Shown here one piece after another: positions 16,978 through 25,022 of a stretch of DNA of 64,000 nt. Source of the DNA: Gramella sp. MAR_2010_147 (GTDB taxonomy: Bacteria; Bacteroidota; Bacteroidia; Flavobacteriales; Flavobacteriaceae). Both the position numbers and the translations under genes were made by a program. Positions within the stretch are counted from its first letter, which is position 1. The number at the start of each line of letters is the position of its first letter. The DNA lies in the NCBI RefSeq assembly GCF_900105135.1, contig NZ_LT629741.1, forward strand, positions 1,426,001 to 1,490,000, given 5' to 3'. The notes beneath the pieces are model-generated. The model ran no database searches and was not told the DNA's origin. It worked only from the letters and a program-made list of their open reading frames with translations.

Positions 16978-18204
16978 ATGGAAGGACTATTAACTATAAA
17001 TAACGTATGGATGATGATCTGTACCGGCCTGGTGTTTTTCATGCACCTCGGTTTCGCATTATTAGAAATAGGTTTAACGAGACAAAAGAATACGATTAAT
17101 ATATTATTCAAGAACCTCTTTATTATTACCATGGGACTTCTCCTGTACTGTCTTTTAGGATTCAATCTAATGTACCCCGGAGAATTCAATGGATTTTTAG
17201 GCTTCGCAGGATTTGGACTAAGCAGTCCCCTGGCAGATGGAAGTCTTGACCTCGCTTATAGCGAAGGTTATACCTACTGGACAGATTTTCTCTTTCAGGG
17301 AATGTTCGCAGCCACCGCAGCAACCATCGTTTCTGGTGCTGTTGCCGAAAGGATCAAGCTAAACAGCTTTATGGTATTTGTAATATTATATGTTGGAATT
17401 ATTTATCCTATTGCGGGCTCCTGGAAATGGGGTGGTGGATTTCTTGATGAAATGGGATTCTATGATTTCGCGGGCTCTACACTTGTTCACTCTGTTGGTG
17501 GATGGGCAGCACTGGTTGCCATCTGGCTTTTGGGTGCCAGAATAGGAAAATTTAAAGATGGTAAGATTGGTGCTTTTCCCGGGCATAATATGCCATTTGC
17601 TACTGCCGGTGTGATCATACTCTGGTTAGGCTGGTTTGGATTCAACGGTGGATCTGTACTTTCAGCAGATCCTGAATTAACTTCATTAACACTGGTAACA
17701 ACATGCTTAGCCGCTGCTGCTGGCGGGGTAGCCTCGTTTATATTCTCCACAACGCTTTATAAAAATTATGACATCACCATGTTCTTAAACGGAATTTTGG
17801 GTGGACTTGTAGGTATAACAGCAGGTGCAGATCAAATGTCTCCAACAGATGCCATTCTAATTGGTGCAGTCGCAGGAGTGATCATCGTACTCGGGGTTGC
17901 TCTAATAGATAGAATAAGACTGGATGACCCTGTGGGCGCTGTTGCTGTTCACTTAATATGCGGAATTTGGGGAACACTCGCTGTTGGTATTTTCGGAAAT
18001 ATGGCAGGATTCGACCAGTTTATCACTCAGCTTATTGGAGTAGCTTGTTATGCCGCGATTTGTATTGTTGGATCTTTTATTATTTTCTATGTCCTAAAAA
18101 TCACTATTGGAATCAGGGTATCAGCCAAAGAAGAAACCGAAGGTCTTGACATGCATGAGCATGGCATGGATGCGTATCCCGATTTCGGCTTAAATCAACA
18201 CTAA
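16978..18204 (+). CDS. amt: Ammonium transporter (Amt family)
   Basis: 408 residues, about 11 membrane helices. The pore twin histidines are visible in FAGSTLVHSVGGWAALVA and GAVAVHLICGIWGT, and the Amt signature DFAGSTLVH is intact. It conducts ammonium across the inner membrane under PII control; the two genes form the conserved glnK-amtB pair. The C-terminal tail is rich in Glu, His and Asp (EGLDMHEHGMDAYPDFGLNQH region), an unusual ending beyond the normal regulatory helix. An outer-membrane porin gene follows. Confidence 0.95.
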   Translation: MEGLLTINNVWMMICTGLVFFMHLGFALLEIGLTRQKNTINILFKNLFIITMGLLLYCLLGFNLMYPGEFNGFLGFAGFGLSSPLADGSLDLAYSEGYTYWTDFLFQGMFAATAATIVSGAVAERIKLNSFMVFVILYVGIIYPIAGSWKWGGGFLDEMGFYDFAGSTLVHSVGGWAALVAIWLLGARIGKFKDGKIGAFPGHNMPFATAGVIILWLGWFGFNGGSVLSADPELTSLTLVTTCLAAAAGGVASFIFSTTLYKNYDITMFLNGILGGLVGITAGADQMSPTDAILIGAVAGVIIVLGVALIDRIRLDDPVGAVAVHLICGIWGTLAVGIFGNMAGFDQFITQLIGVACYAAICIVGSFIIFYVLKITIGIRVSAKEETEGLDMHEHGMDAYPDFGLNQH

Positions 18205-18227
18205 GAACAAAATTGGCTAAATAAAAA

Positions 18228-18253
18228 ACGGAGCGTTCCTCCAAACGCTCCGT
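18228..18253 (+). terminator. Hairpin after amt
   Basis: ACGGAGCGTT and AACGCTCCGT form a perfect 10 bp stem around 6 bases. The sequence after it on the plus strand (ATAAAATAA) is a poor U tract, so partial read-through to the porin gene is possible. Confidence 0.65.
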
Positions 18254-18336
18254 ATAAAATAACCACTTATAATTCATGATCAATAGATCAACCGAGTCAC
18301 AACACTATGAGTTAAATCAAATTAATCAATATCATT

Positions 18337-19425
18337 ATGAAAGCAATTACATCATCAAAATTAGTAAAATTTCTGTTTTTATTACCTATAGCGCTCTCTA
18401 CTTCTTCCCTCATTGCACAAGAAGAAGAGGAATCACCAAAATTCACTATAAATGGTAGTATAGATGCCTACTTTAGAACCAATTTCAATGGTTTAAATAA
18501 GGCTGTAGAACTAGTAGGGGGCGACGAGGTTTCCTTTACTCCTGCTGCTCCTGCCTCATCGTTTGCCAACGATCCTGGATTCGCTATCGGGATGGCTAAT
18601 GTAATATTGGGTTATGAAGGAGATAAAGTTGGGTTTGTGGCCGACCTGGTTTTTGGACCACGAGGAGAAGATGCTGTGTTTCTTTCTCAGCCTTCCACAA
18701 ATATTGTAAACCAGCTTTATGCCTATTATAAAGTAAACGATGCTCTAAAATTTACTTTAGGAAACTGGAATACATTTTTGGGCTATGAAGTAATCTCACC
18801 CGTTGCAAATTTCAACTATTCTACTTCATATATGTTCTCCTACGGACCCTTTTCTCATACGGGATTAAAGGCAGATTTCAGCTTTGACGATAACTGGACG
18901 GGAATGCTGGCTGTTATGAACCCAACAGACTACACTGAATTCAATCCTATTGGAAAATATTCTCTTGGCGCCCAATTAGGATACTCCAATGCTTATGGAA
19001 ATGCTTATCTTAATTTCATTTATGGCGAACAATCACTTTCAGACGATGCTTTGTTTCAGATTGATCTTACTACCGGTTGGGATCTTACAGAAAGCTTTTA
19101 TTTAGGATTTAACGGGACCTATCAAGATACAGAAGGAATAGGCTTTTATGGAGCGGCACTGTATCCGCAACTTGCCTTTTCTGAAAGTTTTGGACTAGGA
19201 TTAAGAGCAGAATATTTTAAAGAACTGGAAGAAGGTGGTCCTGCTTATGGAGCAGATGTAAGATCTCTGGACTTTACATTAACCGCAAGTTATAATGTTG
19301 GTGGCTTAATTATTAAGCCAGAACTGAGACTTGATAGTATCTCTGAAGAAGTCTTCTTAGACAAGGACCTACAAGCTACAGATAATTTATCGTCATTTGT
19401 ACTTGCAGCGATTTATGCATTTTAA
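18337..19425 (+). CDS. Outer-membrane beta-barrel porin (BBP2/OmpL-like)
   Basis: 362 residues. A signal peptide (about 1-28, ending SSLIAQ) is followed by alternating amphipathic strands, with many Gly/aromatic residues and a C-terminal aromatic ending (VLAAIYAF) typical of outer-membrane barrels. The start of the barrel (FTINGSIDAYFRTNFN) and NWNTFLGYEVISP match the BBP2 porin group. Its place right after PII-Amt suggests that it lets ammonium or small nitrogen compounds through the outer membrane. The stop abuts the convergent DUF1684 gene exactly. Confidence 0.85.
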   Translation: MKAITSSKLVKFLFLLPIALSTSSLIAQEEEESPKFTINGSIDAYFRTNFNGLNKAVELVGGDEVSFTPAAPASSFANDPGFAIGMANVILGYEGDKVGFVADLVFGPRGEDAVFLSQPSTNIVNQLYAYYKVNDALKFTLGNWNTFLGYEVISPVANFNYSTSYMFSYGPFSHTGLKADFSFDDNWTGMLAVMNPTDYTEFNPIGKYSLGAQLGYSNAYGNAYLNFIYGEQSLSDDALFQIDLTTGWDLTESFYLGFNGTYQDTEGIGFYGAALYPQLAFSESFGLGLRAEYFKELEEGGPAYGADVRSLDFTLTASYNVGGLIIKPELRLDSISEEVFLDKDLQATDNLSSFVLAAIYAF

Positions 19426-20046
19426 TCAATGACCTTTAAATGCCTTTACGCCGGCAAATATTTCTACATCAAGATCATTCTCTTTGGGTGGGATAGGACA
19501 GGAATATTTGCCGCTGTAGGCACAATAGGGATTATAAGCCTTATTAAAATCTATATAAACTTCCCTGGATTCTGGTATCCTAAAATCTATATACCTCCCT
19601 CCTGCGTAAGTACTTTCACCATTAGTGAGATCTGTAAAAGGCAGGAACAGGTAATCAAAATATTCAGGATCCTGGGTTAGTTCCTGGTTCTGATATAAGT
19701 TCAGTTTAAAGTCTTTACCTTTATAAGTGAAATATAATTCTCCGTATTTAACATACACAGGCATCCTTTCTGTACTGGTTTTCATAGCAAATGGCGATTC
19801 TGCAGGGGTTCTTACAAAATCAGCCTTTACTATATATTCTGAATTGACCTCAAAAAACTCAAGTCCGTTAAATTCTTTCAAGTCTTTTTCTTCTAAAGGA
19901 GATTCTTCAGGATCTGCATATTCTTTATTCAGCTCTTTCTGAAATTCTTCCGCACTGGCTATAAGATCAGTTTGCTGCGCCACTAAATTATTGAGACTTA
20001 ATAATAAAAAGAAAAGGCAAAAACTGATTATTCTAATTCTAGTCAT
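19426..20046 (-). CDS. DUF1684 exported protein
   Basis: 206 residues with a Sec signal peptide (about 1-23, ending LVAQ). The DUF1684 marks are clear: a KYGELYFTYKGKDFKLNLYQ strand pair, LFLPFTDLTNGESTYAGGRY, and the ending YNPYCAYSGKYSCPIPPKEN, whose two cysteines may form a disulfide or metal site. The function of the family is not known. Single gene; its promoter region is shared with the divergent MFS gene. Confidence 0.88.
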   Translation of the reverse strand: MTRIRIISFCLFFLLLSLNNLVAQQTDLIASAEEFQKELNKEYADPEESPLEEKDLKEFNGLEFFEVNSEYIVKADFVRTPAESPFAMKTSTERMPVYVKYGELYFTYKGKDFKLNLYQNQELTQDPEYFDYLFLPFTDLTNGESTYAGGRYIDFRIPESREVYIDFNKAYNPYCAYSGKYSCPIPPKENDLDVEIFAGVKAFKGH

Positions 20047-20066
20047 GGGTTATGTTTTCAAACATT

Positions 20067-20074
20067 CAAAATTA
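20067..20074 (-). promoter_or_regulatory. -7 element TAATTTTG before the DUF1684 gene
   Basis: Exact TAnnTTTG match on the minus strand, 20 bp before the ATG at 20046. Confidence 0.5.
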
Positions 20075-20100
20075 ATGATTAATACAGCAAAAATTTAATT

Positions 20101-20108
20101 TAATTTTG
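20101..20108 (+). promoter_or_regulatory. -7 element TAATTTTG before the MFS gene
   Basis: Exact TAnnTTTG match 16 bp before the ATG; divergent from the minus-strand element 26 bp away. Confidence 0.55.
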
Positions 20109-20124
20109 GAGCATATCACCTACT

Positions 20125-21330
20125 ATGCAGAAATTATTTAGATCGTATTTTGAATCTTTTGGAGGATTAAGAAGAGAGATCTGGCTTTTGTCAATCATCA
20201 CTTTAATAAACAGGGCTGGAACAATGGTGATCCCGTTCCTTTCCCTGTACCTAACAAAGAGCAGAGGCTTTAGCCTGGAAGAAGTTGGCTGGATACTCAC
20301 CTTCTTTGGCCTGGGATCGGTTACAGGTTCCTGGCTTGGAGGCAAGCTTACAGATAAAATTGGTCATTATAGAACTATGGCAATTAGCCTGATTTTATCT
20401 TCTGTTTTATTTGTCTTACTACAGTTCCCATCAACATTCTGGTCTATTTGCATTGGTATTTACCTGGTAATGTGTGTTGCAGATATTTTTAGACCTGCAG
20501 TTTTTGTAGCAATCAACGCATATAGTAAACCGCAAAACAGAACCAGGTCTTTGACATTAATAAGACTTGCAATTAACCTTGGTTTCTCGGCCGGACCAGC
20601 TGTTGGCGGATTTATAATCGCAACTGCCGGATATAGCGGACTATTTTGGATAGATGGACTTACTTGTTTAGCCGCCGGTATTCTACTACTTAAACTCTTA
20701 CATCCAAAAAAGGCAATAGCAGAAAAAGAAGATATTGTAATACAGGCAAAATCTGCCATGAGTGATAAGCTTTATCTTATCTTTATCCTGGCCATGATGT
20801 TATTTGGTTTTATTTTTCTTCAATATTTCTCTACCATCCCCTTATTTTATGCAGACTACCATCAACTTAGCGAATTTGAAATTGGCCTTTTATTAGGGCT
20901 TAATGGGTTAACGATCTTCCTATTTGAAATGCCACTCATAAAATTCATGGAAAATAGAAGACATTCTGCTATTGCCTATGTAATATTCGGGACCGTATTA
21001 ACGGGACTAAGTTTTCTGGTAATTAACTTAACAGGTTGGACAGGGATTTTAATTGTAGGAATGCTACTGGTAACTCTTGGAGAAATGATCGCATTTCCGT
21101 TTTCCAATAGTTTTGCCCTGAGTAGATCTGACGGCAAGAAGAGGGGCTCTTATATGGCGCTCTATAGCATCGCTTTTTCGGTAAGCCATATTTTTGGGCA
21201 TAACTCAGGGATGCAGCTTATAAATAAATTTGGATTTGAGATTACGTGGTATACCATGCTCGCTTTATCAGTAATCGCGTGTACGCTTTTATTAATCCTA
21301 ATAAATCTTCTGAAAAAGGAATCCTTTTAA
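20125..21330 (+). CDS. MFS transporter (drug-exporter-like, MdtH type)
   Basis: 401 residues, 12 predicted membrane helices in two halves around a cytoplasmic loop (about residues 190-215, HPKKAIAEKEDIV). The MFS motif A appears as GGKLTDKIGHYRTM after helix 2, and RLAINLGFSAGPAVGGFI is the motif C region typical of proton-driven exporters. It probably exports small hydrophobic compounds. A -7 box lies 16 bp upstream. The stop overlaps the convergent hydrolase-like gene by 4 bp. Substrate unknown. Confidence 0.87.
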   Translation: MQKLFRSYFESFGGLRREIWLLSIITLINRAGTMVIPFLSLYLTKSRGFSLEEVGWILTFFGLGSVTGSWLGGKLTDKIGHYRTMAISLILSSVLFVLLQFPSTFWSICIGIYLVMCVADIFRPAVFVAINAYSKPQNRTRSLTLIRLAINLGFSAGPAVGGFIIATAGYSGLFWIDGLTCLAAGILLLKLLHPKKAIAEKEDIVIQAKSAMSDKLYLIFILAMMLFGFIFLQYFSTIPLFYADYHQLSEFEIGLLLGLNGLTIFLFEMPLIKFMENRRHSAIAYVIFGTVLTGLSFLVINLTGWTGILIVGMLLVTLGEMIAFPFSNSFALSRSDGKKRGSYMALYSIAFSVSHIFGHNSGMQLINKFGFEITWYTMLALSVIACTLLLILINLLKKESF

Positions 21331-22751
21331 TTCTCCTCTGTTTTTTCATTATAAAATTTAGAGTCTCCCAGATATTTCCTCACAATTTCATTGTATTCCG
21401 AAGAAAATTTCAAATCCAGAGCTCCTTCAATACTATAAAGGGATTCCATGTCTGAATATCCGGTTTTTAAGAGATCTTCCAGGTATAATAAGGCAGTTTC
21501 ATGATCTCCATCACTCCCGGCCAGAGAAATGATTTTAAGATAAGCTTCGGGATCGGTCTTGTTGATAGCAGTTCTTAGTACACTAATAAATATTTTACTG
21601 TCGATGGGGTTCTTTGAATTTATGATATTCTCATACTCACGCCTGGAAACAAAGTCCAGATAACTCAAAAGCCTATGAGCCATATTCTTTTTTGCATCAT
21701 TCTGGCTATTCTTGAGTTTTTCCAGTTCATCTACTTGATACGCCCACCAGCCAACATTCTGAAAATTGACCGTCATTATATCGTTTCTCAATAAATAATC
21801 ATATTCTGCCTGCTGTTCTTTTTCAAAAGCTACAGCGGCTCTAAACTCTCTTCTTTGAGATCTAAACCCGTCTATTTGTTTAATTCCTTTTTTTATTTCT
21901 TCTATATCATCCTCAAAGCCTAAGTCTTCATATTTCTCTTCCATCCTTTCCAATTTTTCAAAAGCTGTATAGTAATTACGTGTTCTTCTCAATGACTCGA
22001 CATAACCTATTTCATTTTCGTAAAGCTTCTGTATAAACTGCTCGTCTCTGGCTCTCGCACCCTTTTTAATCGCCTCCAACGTAAAACCAGACAACGCATT
22101 GGAAATTACAGCAGAGTTAGGCCATTGATCTTCTTTCCCGTCGAAATAGTAAACATCTGTCGGGAAATCAAGGTCATCATAAAACTTTAAATAACTCTCC
22201 ATTTCATAAACCATATAATCCTTATCTCCAACCATCCCTATAAACATGTAAGGATTATTTCTATTAAGGTAATTACTATTAACAAAAGAATTCCCTACAG
22301 CCAAAACTCCGGCCATTTGATTATATAGTAATGGCAAGGCAGAACCTACCTGAGCTCCTTCTCCCATTCCAGCAGTATATACCAGTTCTCCATCTATTGG
22401 AAAAGTATTTAAAACGGCATTCATCATGGCGGTAGCCGTTTTAATAATACTATCCACTGGTCTGGATTTTAATTTTATATTGGAAGAAGCGATAAGGTAT
22501 TTCTGATCTTCAGCAGCTGCCCTAAATAGATTTGCGGTGGTTGCCCCTCGACCCTTTGGATCAAAAACAAATATAACTGGCCATTCTTTCTCGGGGGTAT
22601 AATCTGATGGAGTATAAATGGCATATGTATCCGTTCCTGAAGATGGAATTGGAAGAGAATCTGTAACCCCGCCTTTTATAATTCTATATTCCTGCGCGAT
22701 TAAATTTGAGAAGGTAAAAACAGCAAAAATTGCTAATAATATTCTTTTCAT
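21327..22751 (-). CDS. Exported alpha/beta-hydrolase-fold protein, nucleophile apparently lost
   Basis: 474 residues with a signal peptide (about 1-19, ending LIAQ). The N-terminal half looks like an alpha/beta hydrolase of the esterase-D/depolymerase kind (YAIYTPSDYTPEKEWPVIFVFDPKGRG). Where the catalytic GxSxG elbow is expected the sequence reads AGMGEGAQVGSAL, with glycine instead of serine, so the triad seems broken. Residues about 250-474 are helical and repeat-like, TPR-like in flavour, without a clear match. It may be a non-catalytic binding protein in the periplasm. Single gene, convergent with the MFS gene. Confidence 0.65.
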   Translation of the reverse strand: MKRILLAIFAVFTFSNLIAQEYRIIKGGVTDSLPIPSSGTDTYAIYTPSDYTPEKEWPVIFVFDPKGRGATTANLFRAAAEDQKYLIASSNIKLKSRPVDSIIKTATAMMNAVLNTFPIDGELVYTAGMGEGAQVGSALPLLYNQMAGVLAVGNSFVNSNYLNRNNPYMFIGMVGDKDYMVYEMESYLKFYDDLDFPTDVYYFDGKEDQWPNSAVISNALSGFTLEAIKKGARARDEQFIQKLYENEIGYVESLRRTRNYYTAFEKLERMEEKYEDLGFEDDIEEIKKGIKQIDGFRSQRREFRAAVAFEKEQQAEYDYLLRNDIMTVNFQNVGWWAYQVDELEKLKNSQNDAKKNMAHRLLSYLDFVSRREYENIINSKNPIDSKIFISVLRTAINKTDPEAYLKIISLAGSDGDHETALLYLEDLLKTGYSDMESLYSIEGALDLKFSSEYNEIVRKYLGDSKFYNEKTEEN

Positions 22752-22800
22752 AATTTATATAATAGGCTTAAATATAAGTATTGCATCATTAATTATTCCA

Positions 22801-22830
22801 TAAAAAAACCCGATGTATTAACATCAGGTT
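22801..22830 (-). terminator. Terminator of the DUF1328-like gene
   Basis: On the minus strand AACCTGATGT and ACATCGGGTT pair around TAAT with one wobble, followed by TTTTTT. It lies 27 bp past the stop. Confidence 0.82.
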
Positions 22831-22856
22831 TAATAAAAGACTATTTATTTAAATTT

Positions 22857-23054
22857 TTATTTATTTACAGGTTGGTATTTCATTTTTGGCTTGTTCGGAA
22901 AAAATAGTTTCGCCAACAGTGAAATCACAAGCAAATCTGCAAAAATAAGGAATAACACACGCACCACCTCTATACCATTAAATGATAATCCGGTAAATCC
23001 TACAACACCTGTGATCAATGCGAGTACCAAAAATAATATTGTTTTGCTTTTCAT
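22857..23054 (-). CDS. DUF1328-like small membrane protein
   Basis: 65 residues from the ATG at 23054. The frame is open to 23114, but a -7 box lies at 23082-23089, so the longer form would start upstream of its own promoter. Two hydrophobic helices: ILFLVLALITGVVGFTG (about 5-22) and VLFLIFADLLVISLLAKLFF (about 33-52). The pattern matches DUF1328/YtjA, tiny envelope proteins of unknown role. Monocistronic, with a terminator. Confidence 0.75.
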   Translation of the reverse strand: MKSKTILFLVLALITGVVGFTGLSFNGIEVVRVLFLIFADLLVISLLAKLFFPNKPKMKYQPVNK

Positions 23055-23081
23055 AACTTGTTTATTGCTTTCTATTTGATA

Positions 23082-23089
23082 CAAATTTA
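23082..23089 (-). promoter_or_regulatory. -7 element TAAATTTG before the DUF1328-like gene
   Basis: Exact TAnnTTTG on the minus strand, 27 bp before the ATG at 23054. It decides the start of that gene. Confidence 0.6.
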
Positions 23090-23260
23090 AGTATAGGTTA
23101 GTCGCACTACTCATAATAAAATTACAATTAGAATCATTTTAACTAAAAAAAAATTACTTGATAAGCAGGTGTTAATATTAAGATCAAAAACTGAAGATTT
23201 TAACAAGTTTTCATAAGACAGAAAATTACCTCGTACTATTAAGAATCTTATTTACTTCAA

Positions 23261-23713
23261 TTAATATTCGCCAAGACGCTGTTTAACCGGAGCGTCCTCT
23301 ACCACATTAGAAAGTATTATATGAGTTCTGGTTTCTCCATAAGTTATAAGTTTATCTATAAGTTTTTCAAGGTGCACCTGATCATAAAGAATTACCTCCA
23401 TAATAATATTCTCATTGCCGGTAATTCGATAGCAATTAATTACCTCCTTAAAGGTTTTCACGGTTTCTAAAAACGCTTTTAACCTTCCTGTAAAAGCTCT
23501 TAGTGTAATAATGGCTCTTAATTGATAACCGGTTTTTTGGTGGGAAAGATTTACTTTATAGGAGCTTATCACACCGGCATCTTCCATTTTCTTAACTCGT
23601 TCTGCTACCGCAGGCGAAGTAAGACCTACTTTCCTTCCTATTTCGGAAAAAGAACTTCGCGCATTTTTCTGCAATTCTTCAAGAATTGCCCAGTTTAATT
23701 TATCCAGATTCAT
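23261..23713 (-). CDS. Lrp/AsnC-family transcriptional regulator
   Basis: 150 residues. N-terminal winged helix-turn-helix (LDKLNWAILEELQKNARSSF through GLTSPAVAERVKKMEDAGVI) and C-terminal RAM/ligand domain (about 65-145, with NCYRITGNENIIMEVILYD). Family members sense amino acids and form octamers on DNA. It is monocistronic with AT-rich flanks. Its target genes cannot be inferred from neighbours. Confidence 0.93.
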   Translation of the reverse strand: MNLDKLNWAILEELQKNARSSFSEIGRKVGLTSPAVAERVKKMEDAGVISSYKVNLSHQKTGYQLRAIITLRAFTGRLKAFLETVKTFKEVINCYRITGNENIIMEVILYDQVHLEKLIDKLITYGETRTHIILSNVVEDAPVKQRLGEY

Positions 23714-23827
23714 TTAAAGTAAATTGATTTATTTTATTTTAAATTTAAAGATAAATATAACAATACCTAATAAATTTAAAGACATGTATGCTTTCCGAAT
23801 AGTAATTTAGAAGAAATTTGCAGCTGT

Positions 23828-24226
23828 ATGTCTTATTTATACACAAATTCTGAAACTCCTCGTCAGGCCTTATATATAAAGGCAAAAGAGATCATGCAAA
23901 TTTCCAGACACATCTCAGATTATCTTGTTCCAGATCTTGCCGTTTTAAATGAACAGGGTAAGGAAGACAAATATGTATATTTTACAGGAGATATAATTAG
24001 GCAGTCTAACTCTCTAATACCTAATATTGTTAAAGCAGAAAATGAATTTTTCCAAGAAGCCAGGATGCAGTATATCAATGCAGTAGGAAATTTAACCGAC
24101 AGGCTCTACAGAAACTGCGAAAAGCTTGAAATTACCAATAGCAATGGCCGTGAATTTGTAAGAATTCTTAGAAAAGAAATTCAAAAATTTAGAAAGCTTC
24201 AACGTATCTGGAAACTTACCCTCTAA
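23828..24226 (+). CDS. Hypothetical helical protein, four-helix-bundle-like
   Basis: 132 residues, no signal peptide or membrane helix. Four amphipathic helices are likely: about 13-35 (RQALYIKAKEIMQISRHISD), 50-75, 78-100 and 108-128. The overall look is that of the four-helix-bundle proteins related to the S23/intervening-sequence family, but the key motifs of that family are not obvious, so I leave it unassigned. The ATG at 23828 opens the frame. An inverted repeat (24277-24303) follows. Confidence 0.6.
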   Translation: MSYLYTNSETPRQALYIKAKEIMQISRHISDYLVPDLAVLNEQGKEDKYVYFTGDIIRQSNSLIPNIVKAENEFFQEARMQYINAVGNLTDRLYRNCEKLEITNSNGREFVRILRKEIQKFRKLQRIWKLTL

Positions 24227-24276
24227 GTTTTCCCAATTATATTATACTCCTAAGACTAAAAATAAGCCGAGTTACC

Positions 24277-24303
24277 TAGCTATAAGGGCTATAGCTAATT
24301 TTT
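24277..24303 (+). terminator. Inverted repeat, possible terminator
   Basis: TAGCTATA and TATAGCTA (8 bp, perfect) around AGGGC, followed by ATTTTTA. The stem is AT-rich, so a weak terminator at best; it lies 50 bp past the helical-protein gene. Confidence 0.5.
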
Positions 24304-24366
24304 ACTTACCTTTACTGAAGCTATTTGTAGCTTATTCAAAAAATTACCCTATAAAATTGATAAAGA

Positions 24367-24840
24367 ATGAGTGATCATTGGAAGCGACACCCAAAGTTTA
24401 AAGATTTACAGATCAAATTAGATGGGTCTGAAATAAAATACAAAGGAAAATCTTTGAATATTAAAGACCATAAAGGAAAGACCGGAGCTCTAATGAAAAA
24501 GGTCTATTTTAATTATTCTCATTACTCTGTCCCAAAATTAATCCTGGAAACTTTTGGTGATCCCATGCCCGAGGGACGGCATTATGCCACTTATAGGGAC
24601 GGTAACAGAGATAATCTGCATCCAGACAATCTTTACTGGAGCAAAACCCATATAATTTCCAAAGAAAGGAAGTTTGAAAATGATCTTAAATCAAGTAAGT
24701 TAACGAAAGATCAAACCTATTCAGCTTTAGTGAGTCATACAAAAGGGATCCCAATATCAAAAATAGCAAAGAACTATAAGGTTTCAGATATGACCGTCTA
24801 CCGGGCAATTCAACGTCTAAAAAGAAAAATTGGGAAATAG
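24367..24840 (+). CDS. DNA-binding protein with degenerate HNH-type and C-terminal HTH domains
   Basis: 157 residues. The central part (about 55-98) follows the pattern of HNH homing-type nucleases: VPKLILETFGDPMPEG, then TYRDGNRDNLHPDNLYW where active members have NHIDGNKxNNxxxNLEW. The catalytic histidine position holds tyrosine, so cleavage is doubtful. The last 45 residues form a resolvase-like helix-turn-helix (GIPISKIAKNYKVSDMTVYRAIQRLKRK). It probably binds DNA. The ATG at 24367 follows a 140 bp leader. It could be a domesticated mobile nuclease or a regulator; its partners are unknown. Confidence 0.62.
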   Translation: MSDHWKRHPKFKDLQIKLDGSEIKYKGKSLNIKDHKGKTGALMKKVYFNYSHYSVPKLILETFGDPMPEGRHYATYRDGNRDNLHPDNLYWSKTHIISKERKFENDLKSSKLTKDQTYSALVSHTKGIPISKIAKNYKVSDMTVYRAIQRLKRKIGK

Positions 24841-24890
24841 AATTGTTGTTTCTGATTTTCCGTTCTGCATCAAATTTTCCGACTATAAAT

Positions 24891-24934
24891 AAAAAACCTC
24901 ACAGATTTTTAAAATCTATGAGATTTGGTTTTTA
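24891..24934 (-). terminator. Shared hairpin between the HNH/HTH gene and icmF
   Basis: Imperfect stem (CTCACAGATTTT against AAAATCTATGAG, extended by AAAACC/GGTTTT). The minus strand ends GAGGTTTTTTATTT, the plus strand GGTTTTTAAT, so it may end transcription both ways. Confidence 0.65.
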
Positions 24935-25022
24935 ATGCAATAAGTTCCGCTTTCACTTAGTTCAGCGGAATAAGCGATTCGCATATTTTTTTACGCCGAC
25001 TCAAGAAAAAATGGCGATCAGC

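Noticed and set aside
23055..23114. Longer start of the DUF1328-like gene
   Set aside because: A -7 box at 23082-23089 falls inside the extension and the extra residues are not hydrophobic or signal-like.
24944..24969. Hairpin TTCCGCT...AGCGGAA past icmF
   Set aside because: Perfect stem but no T tract on either strand, so I do not call it a terminator; the hairpin next to it is better.
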